Shown here in pieces: positions 17,516 through 26,170 of a DNA stretch of 64,000 nt (within the stretch, counting starts at the first letter, position 1; the number at the start of each line of letters is the position of its first letter). Origin of the DNA: Deltaproteobacteria bacterium (GTDB lineage Bacteria; Bdellovibrionota_B; Oligoflexia; Oligoflexales; Bog-1112); assembly GCA_016186945.1 (NCBI GenBank), contig JACPKR010000008.1:39872-103871 (forward strand), in the 5' to 3' direction. The position numbers were made by a program, and so were the translations under genes. The notes under the pieces are model-generated. The model ran no database searches. It was not told where the DNA came from and saw only the letters and a list, made by a program, of their open reading frames with translations.

Positions 17516-17540
17516 GGTAAAAAAAACTTTAGGAGCATGT

Positions 17541-20500
17541 ATGTTGTTTCGAATGCGTTGCTTGATTCTCGTTGTCGGTTTTTTTCCTTCCCTGATTAGT
17601 TTTGCTCATATCCATGAAGACGAACTCGGTCTGGAAGATTCTCAAGACTTGCGAGAGGCTGTTGCTCAGCTCCTTCGACCAGACGGGAGTCTTTCCCTCA
17701 AGGAACTTGGACTCTTTGAAAATGAAATACAGAATAAACGTGACGAACTGTACAAACTTCTGGTTGACACCGAAAAAGCTGGCGGCATGTCGCAAGACGA
17801 AGCGGAGGACGAAGCCCTAGGCCAAAAGCAAATCTTTGTCCTCGAGTTTATCCTCGATAGGCTAGAGGACTTAAAGCATGAAGCTGACCCTATTCAACGC
17901 TTTGCCTTAGCAAAGCAGATTTTGCGGTTGTCGTCGACTTTTTCGGCGGATGGAGCGCCTCCCAGCATTCAGCTCGCATTTGAAATAGGTAGAGTCGCTT
18001 TTCTTGAATCCCATAATGTAGCTCTGGATGAGAGAAAGACCGGCCCAGCTGCAAATCTTGTAAACCCTGCCCACCAACAGTACTTCAGCAAGGACGAACT
18101 TAGGCAAAAAATTGAAAGGCATGAAGATATATCCGTTTACGATCCTCCCAACTCATCTTTCTGGGCCAAGCCTGCCTCTATTGCTCAACAAAGTGTGCTG
18201 AAGCCGATGGAAATCAATAGTGCGGTGCCCCAGACTTTCACCTACAAGAAGGTTATCAAATCTGACCATCACCCGAAGATTAAAACTTTCTCACGTTCTC
18301 CCAGTGGCAAGAAGATTGAATGGAAGATGAAATTTGGCCGTGAAGTGGAAACAGAGTATTTTGCGACTCGATGGATGGAGTTGATGGGTTTCAACAGCGA
18401 CGAGTCCTACTTTGTCTCAAACGCAAAGGTCTATTTTGAGAACGAGGACGAGTTCAAGAGCATGGTCAGGGAATGGGTCAAATTTTACCCAAAGGAATTG
18501 GATACACCATCGAATTTTATCGTAGAAGAAGGATCCGACTCCGACGGCTTTTTCGTCGTTTTTCACAAAACACTCATCGAAGCTCGCCCCAAAGACACGG
18601 AACGAGTCGGACCCATGCACTTAACCTTGTTGGGAAATCATGAGAGGCGAGAGGTACGTGCCCAACTTCTCCTACAAGCGTTCATAAACAACACGGATAT
18701 TAAGGAATCTCATAATAACAAAACAAAGATGGTCAAAGACAGTCAAGGGCGTTGGCATGTTCAGGAGTTGATACACGACCTTGGCAAATCATTCGGCAGC
18801 CTCCTTGTTTCTAACTTTCCGAACGGATTTTCCTGGAACTTTCTGAAAACCAGCCGGGGAAAACTTCGAATCGACTATCGACGCTACCACTACATTTCAC
18901 GAGACAAAAACCCATTCATGCAAGCCAGTTATTCCGATCTTAAATGGGCCGCCCGTCTTCTTGTCCAGGTCACGCCAGAACAGATTCGCACCCTCATAAA
19001 CAATTCTGGATGGCCTGAACCTGTAGGTCATCTCTACTTCGAAAAGCTTACAACTCGCCGTAATGAAGTCGTGAGGGAATTCCATCTGGAAGGAGAGTAC
19101 CTGGATGGTCAAAAAGTTAACCTATGGCCAGAGGTAAAACCAAAGGAATTCAATTTTGGTGCTGCTGTCATAGAGGGAGAGCTTTTCAAGGATTACAAGT
19201 CGCATCCTCAGGATATCAACTACGCGAACGCCGTCGGAGTGAATTTCGATTTTAACGGCGTTCTCCTACGCCTTTTAGTCAACAGTGCCTCGATGGGTAT
19301 TGAAAAGGCTCCCTTAGAGCGGATTTTTACTTTGAGAGACGATCACGGTTCCTTCGTTCTCAAGAATTATTTGGGTGGCATGCACGTTGTGATACATCGT
19401 GAAATTACTCGCAACGAAAATACGAATGACGATAGCAAACTTTGGGTCGTTAAAGACCGGCTAGATGTGGGTCTTGCTGTTGGACTGGGTGTAGACATCC
19501 CGGTCGGACCTGGCGGGTTCGATCTCAAAGCGAGATCAATCGTAGGCAAACGGTACACCCTCACACATTATACCGGGCAACTTGTTGGGGCCGCGAAAAG
19601 TAAATTCAACCGAGTATTTCGCCTCCCCTTCCAGCCTCAGGAAGTCATCGAAGCCCTTAGTCCTGGGGAAGAAGTTACTGATGGCTTTTTCATAAGCCTA
19701 AAGTTGCAGGAAGAATTTGAACTAGGCAACACATGGACTGCTGCTGTGGGGCCTGGACTCGGCCAAGAAACACGTTTCCTCGTCCACACAGGGGTAAAAA
19801 ACCTAGACAATGGGAAAATCGAGGTCGCCCATCAAAAGAGTAACGAACTCGAAGGCGAGTTCTACGTCTTTGCACAATTCTTCAAAATTTTGAAATTGGA
19901 ATTCTTCCGGGCATCTATGATGTTGGGGCAATCGAAGGGTCAAGCATACACCTTTGATTTTTCCACGCCTCCCTCAATCGACACACAGCGTGCCTACAAT
20001 CGTCTCGTTTACAACCATAAAGACGATCTAGCGGAGCAATACAAAATACCGTTCGCCACCATGCGTTCGAATTTCAAAGGGAAAGGCTGGTGGTTTGGAG
20101 TCTTAGCCGGCCTAGGATCCCAATACCACGGAACTTATGCTTTAAGGACCGACCCGGACCACACCATGCACAGAACCTTCGAATACAAGATTGAAAAGGA
20201 ACGAGAAAATCCACTCTTTCTGAGAAGGAGGGCTTACCGAGTTCTGACTTCGCTAGACTTCGGGGACAACAGCTTTACAGATCTCACACGAAGCTCCCTC
20301 GTGCTGATGATGGAATGGGAAAACGAAAAGACCGCCAGTAGCTACATGAAAAGAATGCTGGAAAAGGTGAACGCAACGGTAGGTGATACTTCCTTCGTAG
20401 AATTCACCCCTGAACGATGGGCTGAAAAGCACCTGGGGAACACATACACAATTTTCCAAGTGAGGCTAAAGGATGATGCAATCGCCTGCCTTTTGGAAGC

Positions 20501-20744
20501 CATCGGCTGTGCTCAAGAAAGCGAGGGACACTTGATGAAGTGGGACCTCACCCATATACGCAAGGCTCATGATCCGGCGACCCGTTACAAGCGCCTTAGC
20601 CGCTGGCTGGCACACATGTTCACACGTCCCCAGAACTGGGAAAAAGTTCGCACCTACGTCGGGGATGAGAAGTTCGCCAAGGAACTCTTCGTCCAAGGCG
20701 AATTTCTTCCTACGGGCAAGCCCATTCACGTTTTGAAATTATAA
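17541..20744 (+). CDS. Large secreted protein of unknown function (1067 aa)
   Basis: The largest gene of the window. A signal peptide (CLILVVGFFPSLISFA) is followed by a helical region. Residues of about 240-430 contain WKMKFGREVETEYFATRWME, then NNTDIKESHN and QELIHDLGKSFG. This order (lysine-bearing strand, DxK-like loop, later DLG) recalls kinase-like folds, but no standard catalytic motif is present and this is conjecture. The C-terminal half has alternating hydrophobic strands with glycines (VGLAVGLGVDIPVGPGGF), compatible with beta-rich or barrel structure. AGGAG precedes the ATG. Single-gene unit bounded by a thioesterase and a repeat. Confidence 0.75.
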   Translation: MLFRMRCLILVVGFFPSLISFAHIHEDELGLEDSQDLREAVAQLLRPDGSLSLKELGLFENEIQNKRDELYKLLVDTEKAGGMSQDEAEDEALGQKQIFVLEFILDRLEDLKHEADPIQRFALAKQILRLSSTFSADGAPPSIQLAFEIGRVAFLESHNVALDERKTGPAANLVNPAHQQYFSKDELRQKIERHEDISVYDPPNSSFWAKPASIAQQSVLKPMEINSAVPQTFTYKKVIKSDHHPKIKTFSRSPSGKKIEWKMKFGREVETEYFATRWMELMGFNSDESYFVSNAKVYFENEDEFKSMVREWVKFYPKELDTPSNFIVEEGSDSDGFFVVFHKTLIEARPKDTERVGPMHLTLLGNHERREVRAQLLLQAFINNTDIKESHNNKTKMVKDSQGRWHVQELIHDLGKSFGSLLVSNFPNGFSWNFLKTSRGKLRIDYRRYHYISRDKNPFMQASYSDLKWAARLLVQVTPEQIRTLINNSGWPEPVGHLYFEKLTTRRNEVVREFHLEGEYLDGQKVNLWPEVKPKEFNFGAAVIEGELFKDYKSHPQDINYANAVGVNFDFNGVLLRLLVNSASMGIEKAPLERIFTLRDDHGSFVLKNYLGGMHVVIHREITRNENTNDDSKLWVVKDRLDVGLAVGLGVDIPVGPGGFDLKARSIVGKRYTLTHYTGQLVGAAKSKFNRVFRLPFQPQEVIEALSPGEEVTDGFFISLKLQEEFELGNTWTAAVGPGLGQETRFLVHTGVKNLDNGKIEVAHQKSNELEGEFYVFAQFFKILKLEFFRASMMLGQSKGQAYTFDFSTPPSIDTQRAYNRLVYNHKDDLAEQYKIPFATMRSNFKGKGWWFGVLAGLGSQYHGTYALRTDPDHTMHRTFEYKIEKERENPLFLRRRAYRVLTSLDFGDNSFTDLTRSSLVLMMEWENEKTASSYMKRMLEKVNATVGDTSFVEFTPERWAEKHLGNTYTIFQVRLKDDAIACLLEAIGCAQESEGHLMKWDLTHIRKAHDPATRYKRLSRWLAHMFTRPQNWEKVRTYVGDEKFAKELFVQGEFLPTGKPIHVLKL

Positions 20745-20753
20745 GGAGGTTGG

Positions 20754-20829
20754 AGCAAGGAGGTGGTTTGGAGGAAACTGCGCAGCTGGTTCCTCCAAGA
20801 AATCCCTATTTGCCCCAAGTGGCTTACGC
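20754..20829 (+). repeat. Short family A repeat (A1 only)
   Basis: GCAAGGAGGTGG, the TTGGAGGAA hairpin and ATTTGCCCCAAGTGGCTTACG are present; A2 is absent. It lies directly in front of the methyltransferase gene and keeps an open reading frame that extends that gene's frame upstream artificially. Confidence 0.9.
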
Positions 20830-20867
20830 TGATATTCTGTGTCAGAACTTACGAAGAGAGGTCAGCT

Positions 20868-21467
20868 GTGGAACATCAACGTGTAGTCCGAGAATCGGAA
20901 AGTTTGGGAGAACGCCTATTCAGGTTGAGAGATTTTACGCCGATCCCCCTTCTCATCCTCTTGCTCATCTTTGAAAAACCAACCGTAGCAACCGTTACAG
21001 TAGGATGCTGCCTTGTATTTTTCGGCGAGCTGATCAGGTTATATAGCGTCTCCTTCATCGGCGGTGTATCAAGGACACGGTCAGGATCTCTCGGCGGGCA
21101 ACTTGTGGTTGATGGCCCTTTCCGCTGGGTGCGGAACCCTCTGTACGTCGGAAATTTCTTCATCGCCCTGGGGATAGCCGTCTTCGCAGGAGTTTTGTGG
21201 TTGATCGCTTTGTCGCTCATCCTATTCGTTTTCCAGTACGCGTCGATTGTTAAATACGAAGAAAGCCTTCTTTTGGAAAAATTCGGCAGTGAGTACGAAG
21301 CTTACAAGACCCGCGTCCCCGCTTGGCTTCCCAAGCGCTTCCCGTCCCTCAAGGACCTGGATTGGCCCGAGTCGTTCGCCCCCGCCCTTCGGAGCGAGAA
21401 ACGAACACTCACAGCAATTGCCATTGTTTTGTTCCTCCTGGTTCTTCTAACCCCCTCTCGCCACTAA
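20868..21467 (+). CDS. Isoprenylcysteine carboxyl methyltransferase-family membrane protein
   Basis: About 199 residues from the GTG at 20868, which has GAGAGG upstream; the frame is open further back only because it runs through the repeat. Four to five hydrophobic segments (LLILLLIFE, VGCCLVFFGELIRL, LWLIALSLILFVF, IVLFLLVLL) are visible. The ICMT/PEMT-type signature VDGPFRWVRNPLYVGNF and late EEXLLLEKFGSEYEAYKTRV-like block bind S-adenosylmethionine at the membrane in this family. Substrate unknown. Confidence 0.85.
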   Translation: MEHQRVVRESESLGERLFRLRDFTPIPLLILLLIFEKPTVATVTVGCCLVFFGELIRLYSVSFIGGVSRTRSGSLGGQLVVDGPFRWVRNPLYVGNFFIALGIAVFAGVLWLIALSLILFVFQYASIVKYEESLLLEKFGSEYEAYKTRVPAWLPKRFPSLKDLDWPESFAPALRSEKRTLTAIAIVLFLLVLLTPSRH

Positions 21468-21525
21468 AAAAATTTGCCTGCCTTAATCATGGTTTTTGGC
21501 ATGTTAACAACAAGAGGCTGCCGTT

Positions 21526-22245
21526 ATGAACAAAAAAAGTTTGGTCATCGTACCGACTTACAATGAAGCCAAAAATATAGGACCGTTAGTAGGGCAAATC
21601 TTCGCTATTCTGCCTTCGCTTTCTATACTCTTCGTTGATGATAACAGCCCGGACGGCACTTTGCAGCGAATCGAGGACGTTCAAAAACAGCACCCCATGC
21701 GTATCGACGTCATTTCACGGTCGGGCAAACTCGGACTGGGAACTGCCTACATAGCAGGTTTCCGCTGGGGGCTGGAAAACGGCTTCGATTATTTTATAGA
21801 AATGGATGCCGATTTTTCGCACGACCCGCGCTACCTTCCGAGATTTTTAGAACTTCTGGAAACGAACGACGTTGTAGTGGGCAGTCGCTACATTCCGGGA
21901 GGGGGGACCAAAAACTGGAACTGGCTCCGTCGCCTCATCAGCCGGGCTGGCTCTTTTTACGCCCGCACTGTCCTTGGACTTCGCTTGATTGATTTAACCG
22001 GCGGTTTTAACGCCTGGCGTCGCAATGTACTGGAATCCATCGGCCTCGATCGTATCAAAAGTGAAGGGTATGCCTTTCAGATCGAACTTAAGTATAGGGC
22101 CCATCTAAAGGGATTTCGCATCGTTGAGTCTCCTATAATTTTTGTAGATCGTCTTGTTGGCACATCCAAGATGTCTAAAAAAATCGTCTGGGAAGCAATT
22201 TATAGGGTGCTGATGCTCCGCTTTGGGAAACACTCAGAAGTTTAA
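21526..22245 (+). CDS. Polyprenol monophosphomannose synthase-type glycosyltransferase (GT2)
   Basis: 239 residues, GT-A fold. VIVPTYNEAKNI, VDDNSPDGT, GLGTAYIAGFRWG and the metal-binding EMDADFSHDP are diagnostic of dolichol/polyprenol-phosphate mannosyltransferases. These load a sugar from a nucleotide donor onto a lipid phosphate at the inner face of the membrane. No C-terminal membrane domain is present, so it is the short soluble or peripheral form. Its end overlaps the pabB-like gene by 12 bases, tail to tail. Confidence 0.92.
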   Translation: MNKKSLVIVPTYNEAKNIGPLVGQIFAILPSLSILFVDDNSPDGTLQRIEDVQKQHPMRIDVISRSGKLGLGTAYIAGFRWGLENGFDYFIEMDADFSHDPRYLPRFLELLETNDVVVGSRYIPGGGTKNWNWLRRLISRAGSFYARTVLGLRLIDLTGGFNAWRRNVLESIGLDRIKSEGYAFQIELKYRAHLKGFRIVESPIIFVDRLVGTSKMSKKIVWEAIYRVLMLRFGKHSEV

Positions 22246-23589
22246 CGACGGGTTCCTTGAGGCTATCGCTATGAGCTGAGGTTTGGCTTTGTTGAGCGTC
22301 TCCTTGTATTCCCGTTCCGGAATCGCATCGAAAGTGATACCGCCTCCTGCCCACGTGTATGCTTTGTCTCTTTTGCATACGATCGACCGGATCATGATGT
22401 TGAAGTCCATGTTTCCGCACCGGCTGATATAACCAAGAGAGCCTGTGTAAATACTGCGATTGTGAGGCTCCAGCTCATGGATGATTTCCATCGTCCGGAT
22501 TTTAGGAACACCTGTAATTGTTCCGCCCGGAAAAACTGCTCGAAAGATGTCCCAAAAACTGACGTCAGATCTTAGTTTCCCGATGACATCTGACTCCGTA
22601 TGGATGACATAACTGTAGGGCACAAACTCCATAAACTTGTCGACTTTGACCGTTCCAAACTCGCAAATCCTCCCCAAATCGTTTCGCGCCAAATCCACCA
22701 GCATCGCATGTTCCGCACACTCCTTGGGATCAGAGGCAAGCTCTTTAATAAACTTCGCAAGTTCCTCAGGACTTCCCATCCTTCGCGTACCTGCAATAGG
22801 TCGTGTGTGGATGTTTCGCCCAACCTTTTTAAATAGGCGTTCGGGAGAGGCACTTAGGATAACAATGTCGTCCCACTCAAAGTAGGAAGCAAAGGGAACA
22901 GGACTTATCCTTGATAACTCTCTGTAAATCGCAAGAGGATCGGCAATGCTAGGAAGCGTAAAACGCTGAGCCAAGTTGACTTGGTAACTGTGCCCCGATC
23001 GAATGAATTCCTGAATGCGCTTAATCGTAGCTAAATAGTGCTCAGGGGTGAAATTTGAGAAGCTCTGTAGCCTTTCTAAAGGAAAAGGAATTCCTGTCCC
23101 TTCGCGATCCTTGTGTTTGGATACTCGTGAAACGTAATGATCCAATTTGTCTATTTTGCTTTGGCACTCTTTTCTGTCGTGGCCAATGGCTATGATTTGT
23201 AAAGATTTCTCCCAAAGGTCAAATAAGAAGAAATGGTCGACGTAATAAAAAAACAGGTGAGGCAAACCTATTGAGTCCTCATGAACCGGTATATCTTCAA
23301 AAAGCTGAGACGCTTCGTAGGAAAGCCCTCCCACCCATCCCCCGCAAAATGGCAAACGAGAGTCCGGCGCCCCGCTTGATTCCAGCAATCGCGACCACTC
23401 CGTAAAAAGATCGCAAGCTCCTCCCCAATGCGAAGATGAAAAACGACCGCTCGGGTCGAAACCAAGAAGTGCATAACGATGTTCCTTAGAAATCAAAGTA
23501 CTTTCCAAAAGAAAACGCGAGCCTTTGGGAAGCACTTCCAAAAGTTCGATGGGAGAAACAAAAGGGCTTATGATTTTTTTTACAAGCAC
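22234..23589 (-). CDS. Chorismate-binding enzyme: aminodeoxychorismate or anthranilate synthase component I
   Basis: 451 residues. The chorismate-binding core is complete: SYQVNLAQRF, SASPERLF, HTRPIAGTRRMG, LVDLARNDLGR, VFPGGTITGVPKIRTMEII and YTGSLGYI. PIAGT rather than PIKGT is common to TrpE and many PabB proteins, so the product (anthranilate for tryptophan, or ADC for folate) cannot be settled. No glutaminase partner gene is next to it. A GTG start at 23589 with weak ribosome-binding sequence gives a typical N-terminus. Confidence 0.85.
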   Translation of the reverse strand: MLVKKIISPFVSPIELLEVLPKGSRFLLESTLISKEHRYALLGFDPSGRFSSSHWGGACDLFTEWSRLLESSGAPDSRLPFCGGWVGGLSYEASQLFEDIPVHEDSIGLPHLFFYYVDHFFLFDLWEKSLQIIAIGHDRKECQSKIDKLDHYVSRVSKHKDREGTGIPFPLERLQSFSNFTPEHYLATIKRIQEFIRSGHSYQVNLAQRFTLPSIADPLAIYRELSRISPVPFASYFEWDDIVILSASPERLFKKVGRNIHTRPIAGTRRMGSPEELAKFIKELASDPKECAEHAMLVDLARNDLGRICEFGTVKVDKFMEFVPYSYVIHTESDVIGKLRSDVSFWDIFRAVFPGGTITGVPKIRTMEIIHELEPHNRSIYTGSLGYISRCGNMDFNIMIRSIVCKRDKAYTWAGGGITFDAIPEREYKETLNKAKPQLIAIASRNPSLNF

Positions 23590-23673
23590 TTGTTACATCT
23601 TGATTATATTGAGATTTTGTGAGAAACCATACTTGGTGACCGACAACTTTGACTAGCAGATGATGAAGGTACA

Positions 23674-24405
23674 ATGAAGCTGATTATCTCTCTACTTATG
23701 GTTATGAATAGCTGGACGGCGTTAAAAGCGGCATCCCTAGCTGATGTAGGGGTCGCCTATTTTTCCAGATACTGGGGCTTGCTGTATAACCAGTTTCGTA
23801 AAATTCACAGTAATGGTTCCCGCCTGGAATGGTTCAACGAGGTCGCGTTACCCAATGCTGCCTCCTTTCCCAAGAGTGCCAAGCTTTTTGTTGGTGCTCT
23901 TCCTATTCATTATGACGCGATATCGGGGATTGACTACTACAATGAAATGTTACATGTGGGTGTGAATGCTGTCCTAAGTGTCGTGGACGAGTATGAAATT
24001 CAGTCCCGAGAGGGGCTTAGTGATTACAAGGCCTACTTTTCGCGCTTTCGACCCGTGACCAAGGAGGATTGGAGGAAAGCAAACGTCGATCAATTGCACC
24101 TTGAGTCTCCTGATTTTGACGGGGTTTCAGTAGAAAACTTGCTTGCAGCAGCAGCTTATATCAGGATCAGTTTACACGATGGGAAAGTCATCTACGTGCA
24201 CTGCAAATCTGGTGTGGGACGCAGTGTTTCAGCAATACTTGCCTTTTTGATCAGAGATGAAAAAATGTCGCTTGAGGAAGCATATGCGTATGTGACTCGA
24301 TACAGACCACAAGCGCACCTGAACGCAAAACAGTTTGAAAAAATGAAGGAATTTGAAAAAATAGTCCACCCGAATTTAAGGGACACTAATGCCTCCGCAC
24401 AATAG
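23674..24405 (+). CDS. Secreted dual-specificity phosphatase (PTPMT1-like)
   Basis: 243 residues with a short signal peptide (IISLLMVMNSWTALKAA). The catalytic loop HCKSGVGRS holds C177 and R183 (C-x5-R). Upstream, KLFVGALPI and VLSVVDEYE recall PTPMT1-type phosphatases, in which a GALP...EEYE pattern precedes the active site. The general-acid candidate is among the aspartates near HLESPDFDG. PTPMT1 relatives dephosphorylate phosphatidylglycerophosphate, but a PgpA is also encoded here, so the substrate is open. It overlaps the RDD gene by 17 bases. Confidence 0.8.
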   Translation: MKLIISLLMVMNSWTALKAASLADVGVAYFSRYWGLLYNQFRKIHSNGSRLEWFNEVALPNAASFPKSAKLFVGALPIHYDAISGIDYYNEMLHVGVNAVLSVVDEYEIQSREGLSDYKAYFSRFRPVTKEDWRKANVDQLHLESPDFDGVSVENLLAAAAYIRISLHDGKVIYVHCKSGVGRSVSAILAFLIRDEKMSLEEAYAYVTRYRPQAHLNAKQFEKMKEFEKIVHPNLRDTNASAQ

Positions 24406-25372
24406 TGGAAGAATCTCTGCCTTTACAATTGATTCGCTTCTCTTCCTTCTGATCGTGTGGGGTTTTTATTGGTTTCGCTCTGATGCTTTGAGTCGATTTC
24501 TCCTTTCCCTTCTCACTCTCTCTGCTCAAAAAACACAGTTACTAAGCTGGTATGCGGTCAGCGTCGTTTTTATCTTTGCACCTGCGATTTTAAGTTTGTT
24601 TTTGTATTTACGATCGGCAACACCTGGACAGGCAATCCTTCGGATGCGCACAACGGGAGCGTACAACGATAGCCGGCTTAACCTTCTTCAAAGTTTCATG
24701 CGAATGTTTCTGACTGTCTTGTCTGTCTTCCCCTTGAATTTCATTCCGCAATTTTTGTCTCTTTTAAGGGAAGATAGAAGGAGCCTCATTGACCTGGTGA
24801 CGGGGACAAAAGTGGTCTCCCCAACAATTTCTGAAAGGCCGGTGAAAGCTTCGCCTGTACTCGGTTTTGTCCTTTTCCTGCTTGCGATCTATCCAACCGG
24901 TAGTCTTATCCTGATGCTTGTCGGAGCTACTTATCTCGGAAACGGAGTCTTGCTTGGTGGAACTGCAGAAGAGAGGGCGCGGTGGCTGATGGAGAAACAG
25001 GGCACTCCTCATGAATACCGCCGAAATTCGCCCGAAGATGCCTTTGAAGCTCTAAAAATGGCCCTCCGTACAAAAGATGAAGCTGCTCTTTTCGAAATCC
25101 TTAGCTTGCCCAGTCAGTTTATTTTCCGCACTCTTCAGCTAAGTGGATCTTGGATGGAGGACATGCCAACAGAGATTGGTTTTGAGAGAAAGGAAATGAC
25201 TTCAAAGAGTCTCTGCAAAATCTTCTTCCGGGAAATTGAGGAGGGGGGGCCTAGCACACGTGTCTTTTTCATGACATTCTCTAAAGAAGAGGGCGAGTGG
25301 AAACTTGACCTGCTTCGCTTCCTACAGGATCCCGAAAATCCTTTTGTGGGAAGAGAACGGAAGAGTGAGTGA
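24389..25372 (+). CDS. RDD-family membrane protein
   Basis: 327 residues. Several hydrophobic segments appear: about residues 13-27, 52-72, 104-120 and 148-177. The RDD hallmarks are ATPGQAILRMRT and DRRSLIDLVTGTKVV, the last being the typical end of the domain. A soluble region of about 150 residues follows, with YRRNSPEDAFEAL and a mixed alpha/beta C-terminus. RDD proteins are thought to act in membrane transport or homeostasis. It overlaps the phosphatase gene, so the two are co-translated. Confidence 0.8.
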   Translation: MPPHNSGRISAFTIDSLLFLLIVWGFYWFRSDALSRFLLSLLTLSAQKTQLLSWYAVSVVFIFAPAILSLFLYLRSATPGQAILRMRTTGAYNDSRLNLLQSFMRMFLTVLSVFPLNFIPQFLSLLREDRRSLIDLVTGTKVVSPTISERPVKASPVLGFVLFLLAIYPTGSLILMLVGATYLGNGVLLGGTAEERARWLMEKQGTPHEYRRNSPEDAFEALKMALRTKDEAALFEILSLPSQFIFRTLQLSGSWMEDMPTEIGFERKEMTSKSLCKIFFREIEEGGPSTRVFFMTFSKEEGEWKLDLLRFLQDPENPFVGRERKSE

Positions 25373-25405
25373 ACATAAAACAACATGAATAGAAGGAGAG
25401 AAAGA

Positions 25406-26044
25406 ATGGACGGATCAAAAACGATGGTTCGTTTCCTTGGGACTCTTGTCTTTGTTTTCTTTTTCCAGTTGCCTGACTTGGCGAAGGCTATGGACTCGAT
25501 GTCGGAGAGTGAAGAGTCGGAACATCCCCGTTTTGGCGTGTGGGCAGGTGCAGGATCAGGAGTGATGATTTCGGATAAAAAATCGATGGCTTTTCATCCC
25601 AGTGCAGGGTTTGAAATATTTGTAGGAGAAGGGCGTCAACTCTCTTTTGGATATATGGCTGTTTTCCCGATTTCGTCGGAAGAAACAACTTTAAAGGATG
25701 GCACACAGTCAAATGTTTTGCGTATGATACACTACTTTCCCGTTTTTCGTTTCTTTTTGGTACCTGATACTCTGTCCTTTCGAGTGTCTCCTGGGATCTC
25801 GTTACAACATAGTGGAACTATGATGGCCGGAAATAATGACAGAGAGAGTTCCGCTTCCACTGCGGTCTTCGCGGGATTGGAATACTTCTTCCAGGTGGAA
25901 CCCCGCTTAGATATCGGGGTGGAAGGAACTTATGAATACATTTCAAAAAACTCGGACAGTTTTTCTCGCGTCCTTGTTGGGGCAATCAATTTGAATGTAC
26001 ACTATCGATTCGGTGGATTCGGAATGCACGGACACCACAAATAG
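25406..26044 (+). CDS. Probable outer-membrane beta-barrel protein
   Basis: About 212 residues from the ATG at 25406, which has GAAGGAGAG upstream; ATG 25385 is an alternative. A signal peptide (FLGTLVFVFFFQLPDLAKA) is followed by alternating strands: FGVWAGAGSGVMI, LSFGYMAVF, LSFRVSPGISLQ, STAVFAGLEYFF, LDIGVEGTYEYI, INLNVHYRF. This is the pattern of small 8-strand barrels. It ends with a histidine-rich GMHGHHK. Third gene of the phosphatase-RDD-barrel run. Confidence 0.75.
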   Translation: MDGSKTMVRFLGTLVFVFFFQLPDLAKAMDSMSESEESEHPRFGVWAGAGSGVMISDKKSMAFHPSAGFEIFVGEGRQLSFGYMAVFPISSEETTLKDGTQSNVLRMIHYFPVFRFFLVPDTLSFRVSPGISLQHSGTMMAGNNDRESSASTAVFAGLEYFFQVEPRLDIGVEGTYEYISKNSDSFSRVLVGAINLNVHYRFGGFGMHGHHK

Positions 26045-26048
26045 GTAA

Positions 26049-26170
26049 CGTAATGCGTAAGCCACTTGGGGCAAGGAGGTGGTTTGGAGGAAACTGCGCA
26101 GCTGGTTCCTCCAAGAAAAATCATGGGGGAGCGACGGTTCCCTCGCCCCCCCAAACCCCCCTCTCCCTAT
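26049..26170 (+). repeat. Family A repeat lacking its right terminus
   Basis: It starts CGTAATGCGTAAGCCACTTG and contains A1 and A2. It stops at CTCCCTATT, where the end of the convergent App1-like gene begins; the right inverted arm is missing. Confidence 0.9.

Noticed and set aside
20763-20867. N-terminal extension of the methyltransferase (WRKLRSWFLQEI...)
   Set aside because: The same peptide can be read from several family A copies; it is an open frame through the repeat, and a GTG with GAGAGG lies at the true domain start.
23674-24405. Assigning the phosphatase as the PGP phosphatase of the pgsA pathway
   Set aside because: A convincing pgpA is present at 57160-57636 and the phosphatase has a signal peptide.
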